Of a stretch of DNA of 53,558 nt, positions 11,901 through 25,903 are shown one piece after another. Position numbers and translations under genes: made by a program. Below the pieces are notes generated by a model, which saw only the letters and a program-made list of their open reading frames with translations, searched no databases and had not been told where the DNA came from. Every line of letters starts with the position of its first letter. The stretch's first letter is position 1. Origin of the DNA: Welwitschia mirabilis (taxonomy: Eukaryota; Gnetophyta; Gnetopsida; Welwitschiales); contig JBOZIK010000001.1 of NCBI GenBank assembly GCA_051453625.1, positions 222,779,140 to 222,832,697 on the forward strand. Reading direction: 5' to 3'.

Positions 11901-14900
11901 ATAGAAATTCATGTGCTGGCATGAAAGAAAAGGTACTAATAAAAAATAATCATAGAACTTCATGTACTAGCACGAAATAAAGTGTTTAATAAAAAATAAG
12001 CTAGTAAAATAAGGAATTTCCATCATCTAATACCATATGAATTTTTACTGCTAAAATCATAATCTTATAATAAAAGTAAGAAAGCTTAGTTTTACTATTT
12101 GTTATGAAATACTACTTAAGTATCCTAAAAAAAGAAAAACTATTACATTTCTAGGATAGAAAAAGATAAGAAAGTAATATTTATAAATTTTGTATTTGAT
12201 GGATAGATAATTAAATAAAAACACAAGTAAAATGCGTACATGAAGGAAAAAAGCACATTCTATAAATTATAAGAATATATAACTAATATAAAACATGATA
12301 AAAAGGAAATATAATTAATATTTTCCTTCTTAAAAAATCAATTCTATACAAGGAAATGTTAAAGATAAACTAATTCCTAAATACTAATTTATTATAAATG
12401 AATCAAAAGATCACACAAATAATCTCTTTGAAAAGGAAGCACTCAAGTGAATTAATTCAGATATGTTATGTTGTAAATTATAATTTTAGAATAGAAGAAA
12501 TTAATAGCATGAGCTAAACTATGATCAACCAAATAAGAGATAATGATTATTATCAAATCCATATTTACTTATTAATTTTATTAATTTTTGAAATCTTAGA
12601 TAATAAATTAATATATTAATTACTTATCATGTATGTAAGGGTGAAAAACTAATATACAAAGAAAAAATTTATGACCTCTCATAAATGTAATAATTATGGC
12701 TTACTATTTATTCCTATTGAAACCCAGATTTTATTATTGTAACCATTCAATTATGTTATTTTATCGTCTTAATATTGATATTTACTATACTTTACCTATG
12801 AGACTATTTTAAGATCCTAAATTTCTAAAACATTTTTTTTAATTATTTTACAAGTTAACTTTAACATAGTAACAAATTGATTATGCTTTATTTCTTGCAA
12901 GTTTGACTCTTTAAAACTTTAGTAAATAAAATTTTTTAAGATAATAAGTGATATGTTTAGCATTGATTTATTGCTAGTTAAATTTGATCCTTATAATTAC
13001 CAAAATGTTATTTAAAAAACTAATACTTAGGTTTTATTATGCAGAACATGCTAAGTTACTTAATTTTAAACTAAGCAATAATTTTTAAAAAGATGAAAAT
13101 TACCATTAAATATGTGGCATTGTCAATGTTCTGGAACATGATGATTCTCACAATAATTTAAATAAATATTAACTCTTAAATAATAAAATCAAAATTATAA
13201 AATTATCAGAATTTAAAATAAATCACAAAAAACTAAGGAAAATCTTTTAACAAAATAAGGATTCACTTGATTAATCTTAATGGTCAAGTAGTCTTACTTT
13301 AATAAAATTCAATGTACTTTAATGTATTAAGCATATAAAATTTAATTTAAAACTCCAATTCTTATGCTATATAATCACAAAATACTTAAAGGATAAGGCA
13401 TCTTCAGATTTTACATTCTATCTTAAAATTGATTATTAACCATTATCTTTACTATTAACATTCTCATTCACCTCATTTTTCATTAATTCCTTTATGGTTT
13501 AGGGGTTGTCTCATGGTGAGGTTTTAGGTGTATTTTATTTCTTCTTGAGGATGTTATAATGATTTTTTAATGAAGCAACATTCTTACTAAGCCTCAGGTA
13601 ATACTCTTGAATAAATTAGTAGTTGCTATAATGTTTACATTATTTCATTTAATGTAATTTAATGTATGAGTAGATCTAGTTTTTTTCATCATTTATGAAT
13701 TTATTATTATTAGACTATAATAGCCCATTTTAAATATTATTTTGCATTTAATATTTCAAGTTTTTTATTTCAATGTCTTATTTGGATTTTGTTAGAATAG
13801 ATGATTGACATATTACGATTTATGACATATTTTAGAATTTTTTACCTTTTCTTACTTTTCATTGAGAGGTTATCCATCTCGTAATGCTCATAATATCTTA
13901 ATATTACAATTTCTTTAATTTGTATTTATAACATTCGATATCTATAGTAGATGATTTGCTACTAACTCATAAAAGCCCTATTTCTTTAGAATATATCATT
14001 ATTAAACTAAAAAAACAATGATGATTGCTTGTGGTTTTCTTTATTTAGGATTACTTAGTTATCTGTGTTATGAACAATTATTTTTAATTATTACAATAAG
14101 AGTTTTTACAATATTGTTTTACTTTTAGTTTCTTTGAAAGACTATTTAATATTTAATAAACCATATTAAAATCATGTGAGCTTTGAAATTCCCTTATGAT
14201 CCTTATGTGAAAACAATAATTAGTATAATCTAGAATAGATGGCTCTAGTTTATAAATCTTAAGACTAATATCTATGATTAAGAATGAGGGATTATTTTCA
14301 AATATTCCTATTGATAAAAATTATTAATGCATAGTAAATTTTTAACACTCATATGGAGAATTAGAACTACTATTTATTGGCTTAGTATAAAAGTATTTTC
14401 CAAAAATTATTTAGTTTTATTTTTACATTTAATATTGTTAAAATTATAAAACAATTGTTTTTGTTTTATAGGAACAAGAAGCATCTAGAGAAAAAAAGCA
14501 TTTATATATGCAGAGTATTCATAATAAATTAGCAACTTCAAATAATCTCATCACTACTTAGATGCATTCTACCTTTTCTTAGTTTCTATTAGCTCTAGAG
14601 AGATAGATATTTGATTAAAATCCTATTATCAGATCATGTACCCTAATTTATGCTATTAATAATAGTTTATTTTTTTATAAATTTTGCTTATAAAGGTTCT
14701 ATTTAAAATAGCATAATTTTGTGATCTTTGTAAAATGTGTTTTGCATTAAAAACCATTTGAAAACTAATTAGTCATGTCATGTTTTACTACTATTATTAT
14801 CTTATTTATGAGTTTCACATTATTAAATTACATTTTTTATCATCTTTTGTCATTTTGCATTAGAAATCTATTATGAAAATTTTACCATCAATTTAACCTC

Positions 14901-15019
14901 ATATAAATCATTCAGTTAGAACCTATACCTCTTAAATATAGAAAGAATTTGATTCAAGAAAGTAAAATTATCTTGAGTCTTGTTTAAATGAGTTTGACAA
15001 ATGTTACATCAAATCCTTA
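8965..15019. other. AT-rich intergenic sequence, no gene recognised
   Basis: About 6 kb of very AT-rich sequence with dense stops in all frames. A two-copy 51-bp tandem repeat lies at 11901-12000. The right part (about 13.4-15.0 kb) should contain the 5' LTR and leader of the element whose gag begins near 15.1 kb, but I could not define an LTR or primer site. Confidence 0.4.
11901..12000. repeat. Two-copy 51-bp imperfect tandem repeat
   Basis: ATAGAAATTCATGTGCTGGC at 11901 recurs as ATAGAACTTCATGTACTAGC at 11952. Both copies continue through a CATGAAAG/CACGAAAT block and end in TAATAAAAAATAA. Confidence 0.75.
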
Positions 15020-15129
15020 TTTCAGATGAGTGAAAACTCAACACTCCAAAACCATAACTACTTAGAGATTTCTTTAATAGATATAATGATTTGTCGAGAT
15101 AATAGAGATAGTATGTATTTAGTTTCTTT

Positions 15130-15770
15130 TAAGAAATATGTAAATCTTTATGGCAACTTATGTGTTTAGCTACTTCTTCATGTATGATCTTTCCTTCCCA
15201 CATAAACCCTTTTGAAATAAAACCTACAATTATCAACATTGTGCCTAAATCTCATGTCCTTCCTTTAGAGGATTCTTTCAAGCATCTAAGTAAGTTTGAA
15301 GCTAACATGTCAATAATTTCACAAGATGATCAAGATAATTTAATGAATGTAAAAATATTTCAATTTTCCTTAAAAGTAAAATTAAAAAAATTAGATACAT
15401 TCTAGGAAGTCATTATCAATTATATTAAATTGTGGGTTTTTGAAGAATATTTTTCTAGTAGACAAGATTATTCTGTTGAAAAGTAAAATATTGGATTCCC
15501 AACAACATGATAATAATCCTTTTTCCAAAGAACTTAAATGTTTTAAGGATTCATTGATGAACTTCCCTTATCATAGTTTTGAAGAATAGAGAATGATTAG
15601 CTTTTTCTGTAAAGGGTTAATAATATAAAGTAGAAAAATAATTAAAATACTAAATAAAGGCATGTTTACATATAAAGAACTAGAAATTCTTATGATACAT
15701 TATAACATTAGCTATAAGTTTCGAAAATTATCATCAAGAGTTAAAGACATGTCTAATAAAATCTAATCAT
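15130..15770 (+). pseudogene. Decayed gag of Ty3/gypsy element
   Basis: The frame at 15160-15405 reads NPFEIKPTIIN near residue 16 and QFSLKVKLKKL near its end. These match the family's FEIKP and FPFSLKDKAKxWL blocks. After a stop, KDSLMNFPYHSFEE at about 15550-15590 matches the CPHHGFExW block, and LNKGMFTYKELEILM at about 15650-15695 matches the KTxxEAxxLLExM block. Order and spacing fit an Athila-like Retrotrans_gag domain. There are several stops, so it is not functional. Confidence 0.65.
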
Positions 15771-16639
15771 CTAATAGTATTATAGAAAGACTTATCCAAA
15801 AATCAAATGATACATCTAATGTAAGTAAAAGTGTAGAATCCATAAACAAGTACTTATAAAAGCTAGAAACATCTCAAGAATAACATTAGTAGATATTTTA
15901 TATGTAGTGTTTATATTTTAGATGAACATGAAATAAATAAATGTCCTTTTGTTCTTATCTACCAAGATTTAGTGGCAAAAAAAGCAAATATTTTTTAAAC
16001 TAAAAACCCATTTTCTAGTTGATAATAATTAAACTTTATCTATGGAAATATATACAACTTGAAATGGAAAAATTACTTCCGATTTTATTATAAAACTCAA
16101 CGAAATAAAGCATTTACTTCATACATTTTTATCTAATCTTAATATAAGTCATTTGAGGATGTTTTAAATTAGTTCATTAAAGTTTAAACTATTACCAATA
16201 ATAAACAAGATAATATTAATGATGAAATGGTGATATACACATCAATAAAAATGTTTAATAACTTAGAGAATAAGCTTATACATTCAAGTTTGATCCTTAA
16301 TAACACACAAGAATAATAAAAATAATGGAGCTGATTTTGAAAAAACATAGACATGAAGAACTTAACAAAATGCCATGTTCTAAATTTTTAACCTCTAAGG
16401 AGAAGAAAAACTTAAAGAAGAATATTTAAAGATCTTTAAGAAAGTGAAAATCAACATTTCACTTTTAGATACTATTAAAAAATTTCTTTTATATATATGA
16501 TTAATAAAGAGAAAATTGAATGTAAAGGATAATAGTTTCTTAACTTAACATTGGAGCATAATAGTTAAAACCATGCTTTCACCTAAGTTTAGAAATTTTA
16601 GTTTCTATTTCATATATTATTAATAATAAAAGAATAAAT

Positions 16640-16765
16640 AAAGATTTATTACATTAGGAGCTAGTGTAAAGGTAATGCATTATTTACTATTTAATAAACT
16701 TTAATTAGAAGAACTAAATAAGCTAAGAATAAATTTAAAACATATGAATTATTTAATAGAAATCC
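16640..16765 (+). pseudogene. Decayed retropepsin-like protease
   Basis: TLGASVKVMHYLLFNKL at 16651-16701 matches the plant gypsy protease block DLGASVNLMPYSVFxKL. The catalytic Asp before LGAS reads Thr and a stop follows the FNKL. LEELNKLRINL comes next. It sits between gag and RT as expected and is inactive. Confidence 0.6.
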
Positions 16766-17639
16766 ATTAAAAAGTAATAAAAGATGTTCTAGTCAAATTT
16801 GATAAATTTTACCACTTCGTTTACTTTACTATTTTAAATATCCAAGAAAACCTAAAATAATCTTTAAGATCTATAAGTATTAATAAGACATCTTATTTTT
16901 CTATATTTTTTATTAGTAGGGGCATGTATTTATTTTTCCTTATTGGGCATGTCTTTTTTCATCCTATTGTGAAGATGTATCTTAAGTGAAACTTCATCCT
17001 ATATAGTGGACTAGATTCTTAAAAATTTAATCATTTAATTCCTTCTTTAATTGTTCTTGTGCCTCTTTTATTACATCTTTTTACCTTTCTCTTCACATGC
17101 ATTTGTACCACTTGATCTAGCTAATATAGTACCACAATTAAGGTTCTAATTTTGAGTCCTGGCAAGGACATTGGATGAAGGTAAAATATAATGAGTACAT
17201 TTATCCCTACATTAATTAAGCTAATAAATGTTAGATTAGTTAATAATTGGAAAATTATGAAACATTTTATCATTAGATTTATACAAAGGGCTTTTAACAA
17301 GCTAATTCTTATTAAATTCATATTGGAGGTGTTACCTAAATATCTTCAAGGTTGTACAAATCAAGCCAAGCTTCTTATTAGTCAAAACTTTTGATAAAAG
17401 CAAATAGCCTAACAAATTTTTGATTATCTTGGGTAGATAATCCTTTTCTACTTATAACTCTTTAATCAACTATTAAAATGGTATGTTAAGATGTCATTTG
17501 ATAATGCGAATATAAAGTTATAAGCTTGTAATACTATGAATAGAAATTATATGAATGACATTGAAGATATATACTTAATTACAAATTAAGATGATGATTG
17601 TTTTGAGTTCTTATTTTTTATTAAATTTTAGTTATTGCT

Positions 17640-18960
17640 TAAGCTAATACTTGCAGTAGATGAGGACCCCAAACATGAAATATTACATTGGAAAGTAATA
17701 TTTGAGCCTTTACCACATGCATCATGAAATAAATCTTTAAGTAAAGAGTGTATTTAAAATTATTAGAATTAGACCTCTTTGAAAAGATTTAAAATATGAA
17801 TTTTTAAGAGAAAATAATATATTTCCTATAGTCATAAATGATAAACGTTCTACATTATAGGAGGAAGCTTTGATTGCTTTATTAAAATAACATAAGAAGG
17901 CTAAATGATAGATACTTTTTAATTTGAATGATAATGATTCCAATACATGTGTACATAGAATTCACTCAAAAACAAATGCTAAGCCTAGTAGAGGACCTCA
18001 ATGTTTACCTAACTATTACATGAAAGAAGTAGCAATGAAGAAACTTTTTAAATTGCTACAAACTATTATAATCTATTTAATCTCTAATATTAATAGCATT
18101 TCCTAATCAAGCTAGATATAAGAAGTCTAAAATGTCTTTAGTTAAGAATGAAAATAATTATCTCATTCCCAAAAGAGTTAAAGAAATGGAGAATGTGCAA
18201 TTAATATAGAAAACTCCACTTTATGTAATGATGTAGCCATTTGTCAACATCGTATAATAATTATATTTTATGATATGGCTGAAAAATTCATAGAAGTGGG
18301 TATGGGTGATATTTCTATGTTTGAATTTTAATCTTACCTAAATTATCTTAATCTTGTAATTACATCTTATGAAGATAAAACAAACAAGCAGGGGAAAAAT
18401 CTTGTTCTTAACCAATAGAAATGTAATTGTCTGATTACTAAGCATATTATTTTAAGATAGGTATTATCTCAAAATGGGAATAAAATAGACCCTATTAAAA
18501 ATTAACTCATTTTTTATCTTCATGTTTTTGAATGTATTTAAAGCATATAATATTTCTTAGACATGCTGGTTACTATTGAATATTTATTCATGAATTTTCT
18601 AAACATTTAAAGCCTCTATCTAATCTACTTAATAAAGATTTATTAATTGAATGGATTACTAAATATTAATTTGTCTTGGAATAAATAAAATGTGTAGGTG
18701 ATATGTTATTTAGTATGCAAGTAAAGTGTTATAAGTCCTCAACTAAATTATGCAAAAATTAAAAAAGAAGTTTTAACTATAGGTTTTTAATTGACAATAA
18801 TTAGATCATATGTTACAAAAACTTTTATTTTACTAATTATTTAATATAAAATATCATATGAAGGAGAAATATTTAGAATCAATACTTGTTAGATCAATTT
18901 TCTCATACTAAAATTTAAGTTAGAGATTAAGAAGAAGAAACAATATAGAAAATGTTCTTG
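17640..18960 (+). pseudogene. Decayed Ty3/gypsy reverse transcriptase and RNase H
   Basis: At 17924-18106 the frame reads CVHRIHSKTNAKPSRGPQ and MKEVAMKKLFKLLQTIIIYLIS. These match the RT entry block (MHRIxLExxAKPSRxPQRRLNPxMKEVVxKEVLKLLDAGIIYPIS). NENNYLIPKRV near 18150 and YDMAEKFIEVGMGDISMF near 18270 follow. In the latter the catalytic YMDD-type motif (FMDDF) has become GMGDI. RHAGYY and HEFSKHLKPLSNLLNKD near 18560-18640 match the thumb/connection. YASKxL and IxQKLKKK pieces near 18718-18775 match RNase H. A deletion removes the central palm between the NENNYLIP and AEKFIEV blocks. The frame is broken throughout. Confidence 0.7.
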
Positions 18961-21122
18961 CTAGTAACTTGTTATGTATTATGCCTTTTTCATTTTATTC
19001 TTATTAGTGAATGCACTTTGATCTATAATTTGATTTTACTTTATTCTTTCATCCTTGATTCAATGATGATTATTGATTATGTGCTGGTTTATTTCTAGTG
19101 TTCTTTCATATTTCTTTTTTAGATTCATTCCTTTAGTGTGTTGTTATAGTTTAGTTGACTGATATGTTAAGCTTATGATATCTTTTATGCTATCATAGTA
19201 TTTCATATGTTTTATTATAAGATATAATATTTCTAATTCTTAGACTTTTATAACATTTGTAATATGTGATGAAAAATGAATTTCTTAGATATGAGTCCAA
19301 GTTATACTTAGTATATTATCTTGTACTTGGATAAGGTTTACTTGATGGGTCTCCTTATGAATAGTTATCCTTAATCCTTTGGAGGAAATATATGATCTAT
19401 CTTATTTATTCTTCTATTTTTCAAATCACTTAAACATTTTATACTCAAATCCTCAATTGAAATATTTATTCAAATATTATGCTCTATAAAATATTTATAT
19501 AATCCCTAAGAGGGGAGAATAATTAGAATTAACTATACTACAAAGAAATGACCTATTTTATTTATTTGAAGCTACCACCTATATCTTGATAATTTGATCT
19601 CATATTCTAAGATTGATAATCCTTTAAAAAAAAATAAAGACATAGCATACACTCAAATTGATAAGAATTGGTTATTAGTAAAAACATAATTCTTAGTTTT
19701 CTTAAGATATAATTAAGTACTTTACTTACTACAGTAACATTTCACCTTGCTATAAGACTATTTTGATAGTATTCTATCTAATCATATATTCATTTATTCT
19801 AGGATCTATTTCTCTTAAAAACACTAGTAGTACTACTTGTCTCGACGATGATGCTGGTTCTTTTGGATAGCTTGGTTTGTCTAAACGTTGGGTAGATTAG
19901 GATTACTTATAAGAAAGATTTCAATTATTAATCATTTTAAATAAAATTTTAGATATTATAAGGATTAGAGTTGGTGAATAATAATTTAATGATAAACATA
20001 TTATTTAAAATCTAAAAATATATTATTTATAAAAGTTTAAGGAGCCAAATGTGTAAAAATTAAAGTTGAAATATAGTATAATTAGTGAGACATTTGTATT
20101 CCATCTAGGGTATTATGGATTTAAACCTTTATATGCCTTGATTTACATACTATAAGGTCCTAGGCATAGTTAAACTATCCATTTAAGTGGCTATAGTGGT
20201 TATGCTCTTTGAGAAGATATGGTTATTAAAAGTTTTGAGTCCAACATTTCTCCTTTCATAAGTTCTATATGTAAGATAACCTTTGTATATTTTTATTTTC
20301 ACCTCCTATTTAATCCACTTTAATTTAAAATTAATGATATTTATTTATTTATGTACATGTATTAATTTTTGAAGTTGCATGTAATATATTTTAATTAATT
20401 ATCTTTGCAAAACTTCATAGGAAACATGTGCATTTGTGTTTATAAAAAACCTTCTTAAACAACTTAGAATTTGATTGTACCACTTATGTTTCCATTTTTA
20501 TTAGATTAATCCTTTTAACCTAATGAATTAATGCTCTTAGTCCTTTTAATATTGAAACTTTATTCTTGGCCAAGTAAAAATGAAATTGAAGCTACCTAAT
20601 ATTTAATTTGTTTCATTCATTATGTTGGCCCTACTAAGATGCATTTTCCTAATAAATTATAAGAATTTTCCTCATCTTCATAGTCTAGGATTTTTAATTT
20701 TGAATGTTAAAAATAAGTCTCCCCTACTTATTAGAAGAAGATAGAGAAAACCATTGTCTCTTTAAAGAATGTAAAATAAAGAAACTTGACTAGCTAGTAT
20801 CACAAATGTATATATTCTCAATTATTGTATTCTCTTGTCTACTTGAATTGTTTAATTCATATATGTTAAAATCCTAGTTGTTATAGCTTTAATTCCTATC
20901 TAGAAATTAAATCCCTTTTCTTGTGTAGTAATTGTGGATGCTCACTTTTAAGATATGTATGTTACTTTTCTTACACTTATATCCTTCATTAACATATAGC
21001 CAAATATACTTTTTTATTTTTAGTAGAATACATATTCTTAGTAATCATCACATATGGAATAGTACTCAACTATTACAACATTCATCCTTCATTTAGAATG
21101 TCAAGGATTTAAATATTTGAAA
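18961..21122. other. AT-rich sequence, nothing recognised
   Basis: No coding frame longer than background and no terminal repeat is visible. This should be the integrase and 3' end of the element on the left, but none of the integrase motifs can be read. Confidence 0.35.
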
Positions 21123-21866
21123 NNNNNNNNNNNNNNNNNNNNNNNNNNNNNNNNNNNNNNNNNNNNNNNNNNNNNNNNNNNNNNNNNNNNNNNNNNNNNN
21201 NNNNNNNNNNNNNNNNNNNNNNNNNNNNNNNNNNNNNNNNNNNNNNNNNNNNNNNNNNNNNNNNNNNNNNNNNNNNNNNNNNNNNNNNNNNNNNNNNNNN
21301 NNNNNNNNNNNNNNNNNNNNNNNNNNNNNNNNNNNNNNNNNNNNNNNNNNNNNNNNNNNNNNNNNNNNNNNNNNNNNNNNNNNNNNNNNNNNNNNNNNNN
21401 NNNNNNNNNNNNNNNNNNNNNNNNNNNNNNNNNNNNNNNNNNNNNNNNNNNNNNNNNNNNNNNNNNNNNNNNNNNNNNNNNNNNNNNNNNNNNNNNNNNN
21501 NNNNNNNNNNNNNNNNNNNNNNNNNNNNNNNNNNNNNNNNNNNNNNNNNNNNNNNNNNNNNNNNNNNNNNNNNNNNNNNNNNNNNNNNNNNNNNNNNNNN
21601 NNNNNNNNNNNNNNNNNNNNNNNNNNNNNNNNNNNNNNNNNNNNNNNNNNNNNNNNNNNNNNNNNNNNNNNNNNNNNNNNNNNNNNNNNNNNNNNNNNNN
21701 NNNNNNNNNNNNNNNNNNNNNNNNNNNNNNNNNNNNNNNNNNNNNNNNNNNNNNNNNNNNNNNNNNNNNNNNNNNNNNNNNNNNNNNNNNNNNNNNNNNN
21801 NNNNNNNNNNNNNNNNNNNNNNNNNNNNNNNNNNNNNNNNNNNNNNNNNNNNNNNNNNNNNNNNNN
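21123..21866. other. Assembly gap, 744 N
   Basis: Sized run of N. The flanking bases are not duplicated, so this looks like a real gap estimated from read pairs. Confidence 0.95.
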
Positions 21867-22399
21867 CAAAAGTAGGATCATTAAAAAGATTTAAGTTAAC
21901 ATCTCCTTATTATATTTGTAAAGCTGAAGTATTTCTATAAAAAGCATTGGAATATTTCATTCTCATTAATAGAGTTGTGCAGTTATAACTTGTTAGGAAA
22001 ATAATATTAAAACTAAAACTTTAAGACATCCATATAAAATCATATAGGAGTAAAATTAAAAATTATTTCTTAAATATTACATATTTGTAGTCATTTTTCA
22101 TAGTGTTTAAATCATTCTTAGTTTATAGTCCTTAAAACAGCTTTGTAAGAAACTTTCTCACGTTCAAATTTAATAGATTATATACCTAAGTAACAAATTA
22201 ATAAAGAGCCTTTAGTTTTAAATGTAGTAACTTAGCCTCCAAGATCATCATGTAATACTATATTTGTGATTTTACTCTAGATTCATTACATATAAATTAT
22301 TTTTGAGATTCTTTTATTTTCTTTCACCACTTCTTTTCTAAAGTTCAACCTCATGTTACATGATCATATAGAATGATTGGTTGGACCAAATTGCAGAAT

Positions 22400-25260
22400 G
22401 ATTACTTTCTAATATTCTAATATAAGATCTCTTCATTTGTTCATTCCATTAAAAGTGGATATGAATTTTTTTAGCCTTCCTCTATTGTTTTTCAAATATG
22501 TTGATCTCACCTATAATCATTAGAGCATTCTAAACCAAAATATTTTTAAGAGAAGACAATCTTCATCTTTCATGTTTCACGTGAAATGTAAAATTAGTAT
22601 CTCTAATTTCATAGATTATGATTTTAATCTTGTGGACATTAAATTTTATTTTGGAGGATAAGAAAAAATCATGCAACTACTAAAAAATATTTTGTAATTC
22701 TTTTGTAACTTAGAAACCAAGGCCACATCATTTTCATAAAGTAAGGGATTTATTATAGCACTAGTTAAAATTCTAGTGTGATTATGGAATAAGAATATAC
22801 TCTACTAATAATGCCACTATTATCATTGATTAGAAAGAAAATCCAAAAGCAACTCAAGTTTTTGGTTTAATCCTTCAAGAACTGATACAATATAATTTTA
22901 CAAAGATAATTTCATTGGCCCCTAAAGTATTATAAGTACTAATAAGTTATAGATAAGTATTCAATAAAAATCTAAAACAATGGACAAAAAATAGAATAAC
23001 TTTATTTAACACCCATAAAAGTACGAAAAAAAGTATTTTCTTTAGTGTTATTATCTATGAACTAGATGCATACTTATTATAAAATAATGGAATTACATAT
23101 AATAATTGTATAGATGTATCAATTTGTTATAATATTTACTAAAGATTCCATCTAATAATTAAGTTATAGGCTTTGGAGAAACATATAAAATAAATCATTA
23201 TTATCCTTTTTTAATCCTTTAAGCTGATCAATGCAATGTTTAAAAATAATAATTTGATATATTATAGTATGGTTATGTTAAAGTCACCTATGACTTTGCT
23301 CTTTTCTTATTTTATTCTACATAGGTATCAATCTTGGATTTTAAAAGTAACTTCTAATAGTTTTAAAAAATGTATTATTAATCACGATTAAAATACAATT
23401 ATCGAAGTTTAATCATTTAATTTCTTGAAGAGTGTAATAGCTCTGCTAATGCTTCAACTTTTTGTTAAACCTTTTTTAAGGCTTTATTTGACATTTTTTA
23501 GATAGCCTTTCTTACTAATTATTCCTCCATGTAATCATTTCTTCATACATTCTTTTCACGTCTCTAGATTTACTTAAGGCTAATCACTAGATATTTTTTC
23601 ATGTTTTGTTAAAAGTACTCAATGGATTATCATTTGTATTTTGTGTTCGACTTGGGTTACCTTATCAATAAATAAGTTGTGATAAAAAAATTTAATTTTA
23701 ATAAATGAAAAATGATTTTATAATTTTTTTAAGGTCAAATTAGGTTCCATAGTTTTCTTGGCTCCTTCTTATCATTTATAGTAAATTTGATTACCTCTCA
23801 TAAAGGAATATCCTCTTCTTACTATGTATTACGTTCTTATAGCTTTACTTTGTTGATACCATTCTTATGTCCTTTTACTGCCATCTTAGTCTAACTAACT
23901 TAATTTGCTTACATCCATGATGAGTAGGATCTATTAAAATTTGTTTAAATTATTATGGTAGCATGATAGATCTTATCTTCATTTTACTTCTATCAAAAAC
24001 TAATCCTTTATTCCTTGTGTTATTCTATGATAATATTTTATTTTTGTTGTTGTAAAAGCATTGAACCTATAAAAATAATAAAATGTATGAGATAGTAAGC
24101 ATACTTAACTAACCTATTGCTCACTACCCATTTCTAAACTAGATTAATACTAAAAATATTTTTAGCAATAGATCAATGATAAAGCATCCATATGGATAAG
24201 TAAAAGTGAAATCTAGCTTGAAAAACATTTCGTTCCACCTAAAACTAGTAGATCTACCCTATTCTTATAACTGTTATTTTCTATGATTATACCTACTATC
24301 TTTTGAAACCTCTTCCATTTTGCATTATCATCATGATCTATATGTCAAAAAGCATTTACTTGTAGAATCTTATTCTGGTTTGAGCAAATTCATACATTAA
24401 GGTTCAGCATATTGAAATCATTTTGATTTCTACATATTTTGCTACATCTACTTCTAAAGATTATAAAGGACACACTTTTAAATAATCCTATCTATTATGC
24501 AATATATATTCATATGGAGCAAATAGTAGTAGGACATATACAGATCTATTTCTTGCTAAATAACTTTTATCCAAATATATTGTCCATTGTCATCTACTTT
24601 TTTAATTTATAGGATCAATTAGTATAACCAAACCTCTTGATGGTTTGCTTGATCATTTTGTTATTTTATTTGTAATCAAGAATACAAAGCTTGAAAAATA
24701 GTATTTTTCCCAATTGTTCGAAATTCCATATATATGTGAAAATAATTAAGGGAAAAAAGAGAAATATTGTGGATACTAACTCCTTTTTCTATAATAGAGC
24801 CATTCATGTTTAAGAATCCCATCATGCAATGAGCTTAACAGCTATGCTATTCTCTTTAGTAGTTGCCACATTATTTACATTTAGTTAAGCTATTTTATAT
24901 TCCTTCCTTCCCCTCTTCACTTTTTATCATTTTTTTTCCCTTTTTCAAATTCCTTTTGAGTTAGATATCCATTAATATAGATCTTTTAACCATTAAGTTT
25001 ACTATGATTAATCTAGATTGTCTTAAGTATCCTCAAAATGAACTATGATCTATCTTGGCTTATTCCCCTTCCATTCACTTTGTTATGCATTTTCAATTGG
25101 CTATGTCAAAATATGCATTTCTTCATGAAAATTTTTTTGAATTCCTTTAAGGAAATTCTCATCCTCATTTTCTGGAATGGCTACTATATGTAAGTTTAGG
25201 GCTTTTTATTTTTTCACCTCTTTTCTTAAATTGTTTCTACTATCATAGCACCTATGTCTA
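22400..25260 (-). pseudogene. Decayed LINE, endonuclease to reverse transcriptase
   Basis: Read on -, the piece near 24600-24500 gives DDNGQYIWIKSYLARNRSVY and FAPYEY, which fits the middle of an AP endonuclease domain. Near 22790-22630 HTRILTSAIINPLLYENDVALVSKLQ fits the RT palm (xxPLLYADDxxLxS). There the catalytic YADD reads YEND at 22738-22727. The PPK-NLMST stretch that follows fits the NxxKTKxM block after the palm. Frames carry many stops. Element ends, target-site duplication and tail are not seen. It is an inactive copy, and the clade is uncertain. Sequence between 21867 and 22400 is AT-rich with nothing recognised. Confidence 0.55.
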
Positions 25261-25270
25261 NNNNNNNNNN

Positions 25271-25903
25271 GGACTCTCTAAACATGTGCTAAGATATCTT
25301 TCTATATCATTTTGATTTTTTTAAGTTTATTCTAGAATTTCCACCTTTTTTATAAGGAAAAAGTTTGGTAGGGAGATTCATAATCATCATCTTTGGTGTT
25401 CTATCCTTTGCTCTCATTTCTTTGAGCATAACTCGAATGTTTCATTGTTCTGTAAACATTGTTTTTTCCCACTTCGCTAACATTTTTAATTGTATGTGAG
25501 GGATTTAGACCCTATCTTCTTAAGATTTCCTTCCCTTCTTGGTTGATTTTGTATTAATTACAAAGTCTTAAAAATGTGTAGGAGTCTTTGTATGACACAA
25601 TAACTTCCCCTAAGAGGCTAATAATTTTTCTATAATCAAAGATCATTTCCCTCAATTCCTTTATTTACAAATACTTTATTCTATTAAGATCTAGGAATGT
25701 GTTTATTTTAACATTACCCTTGAACATGACATGTATTGTTTTTAAATGTTATGTTTCATTTAATATTAAAAACGATATTGTGTCAAGTTAAACTTTCATA
25801 GGAAAATATTGAATGCATTTCCAATGTTGAAGATTTTGAGATCTAGCATTTTCATATGTCAAATTCATAATGCTATAAGTTTAATAGAATCTTACATATT
25901 GTG
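25271..25903. other. Sequence 3' of the PHD-finger gene
   Basis: AT-rich stretch downstream (on -) of the PHD gene's stop codon, after a 10-N gap at 25261-25270. It should hold the 3' UTR and poly(A) signal of that gene, but no clear AATAAA on - could be assigned. Confidence 0.4.

Larger units (their letters stand above)
15020..18960 (+). mobile_element. Decayed Ty3/gypsy (Athila/Tat-like) retrotransposon, gag-PR-RT-RH
   Basis: Broken frames in the fixed order gag, protease, reverse transcriptase and RNase H all lie on +. Each frame carries many stops and shifts. No integrase block is recognisable after RNase H and neither LTR could be drawn. The element was autonomous in origin and is now dead. 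Its sub-domains are listed separately. Confidence 0.75.

Noticed and set aside
21093-21881. Very long apparent open frames on both strands
   Set aside because: They consist almost wholly of N. The same applies to 37537-38127, 42149-43080, 43880-44677 and 51728-52153.
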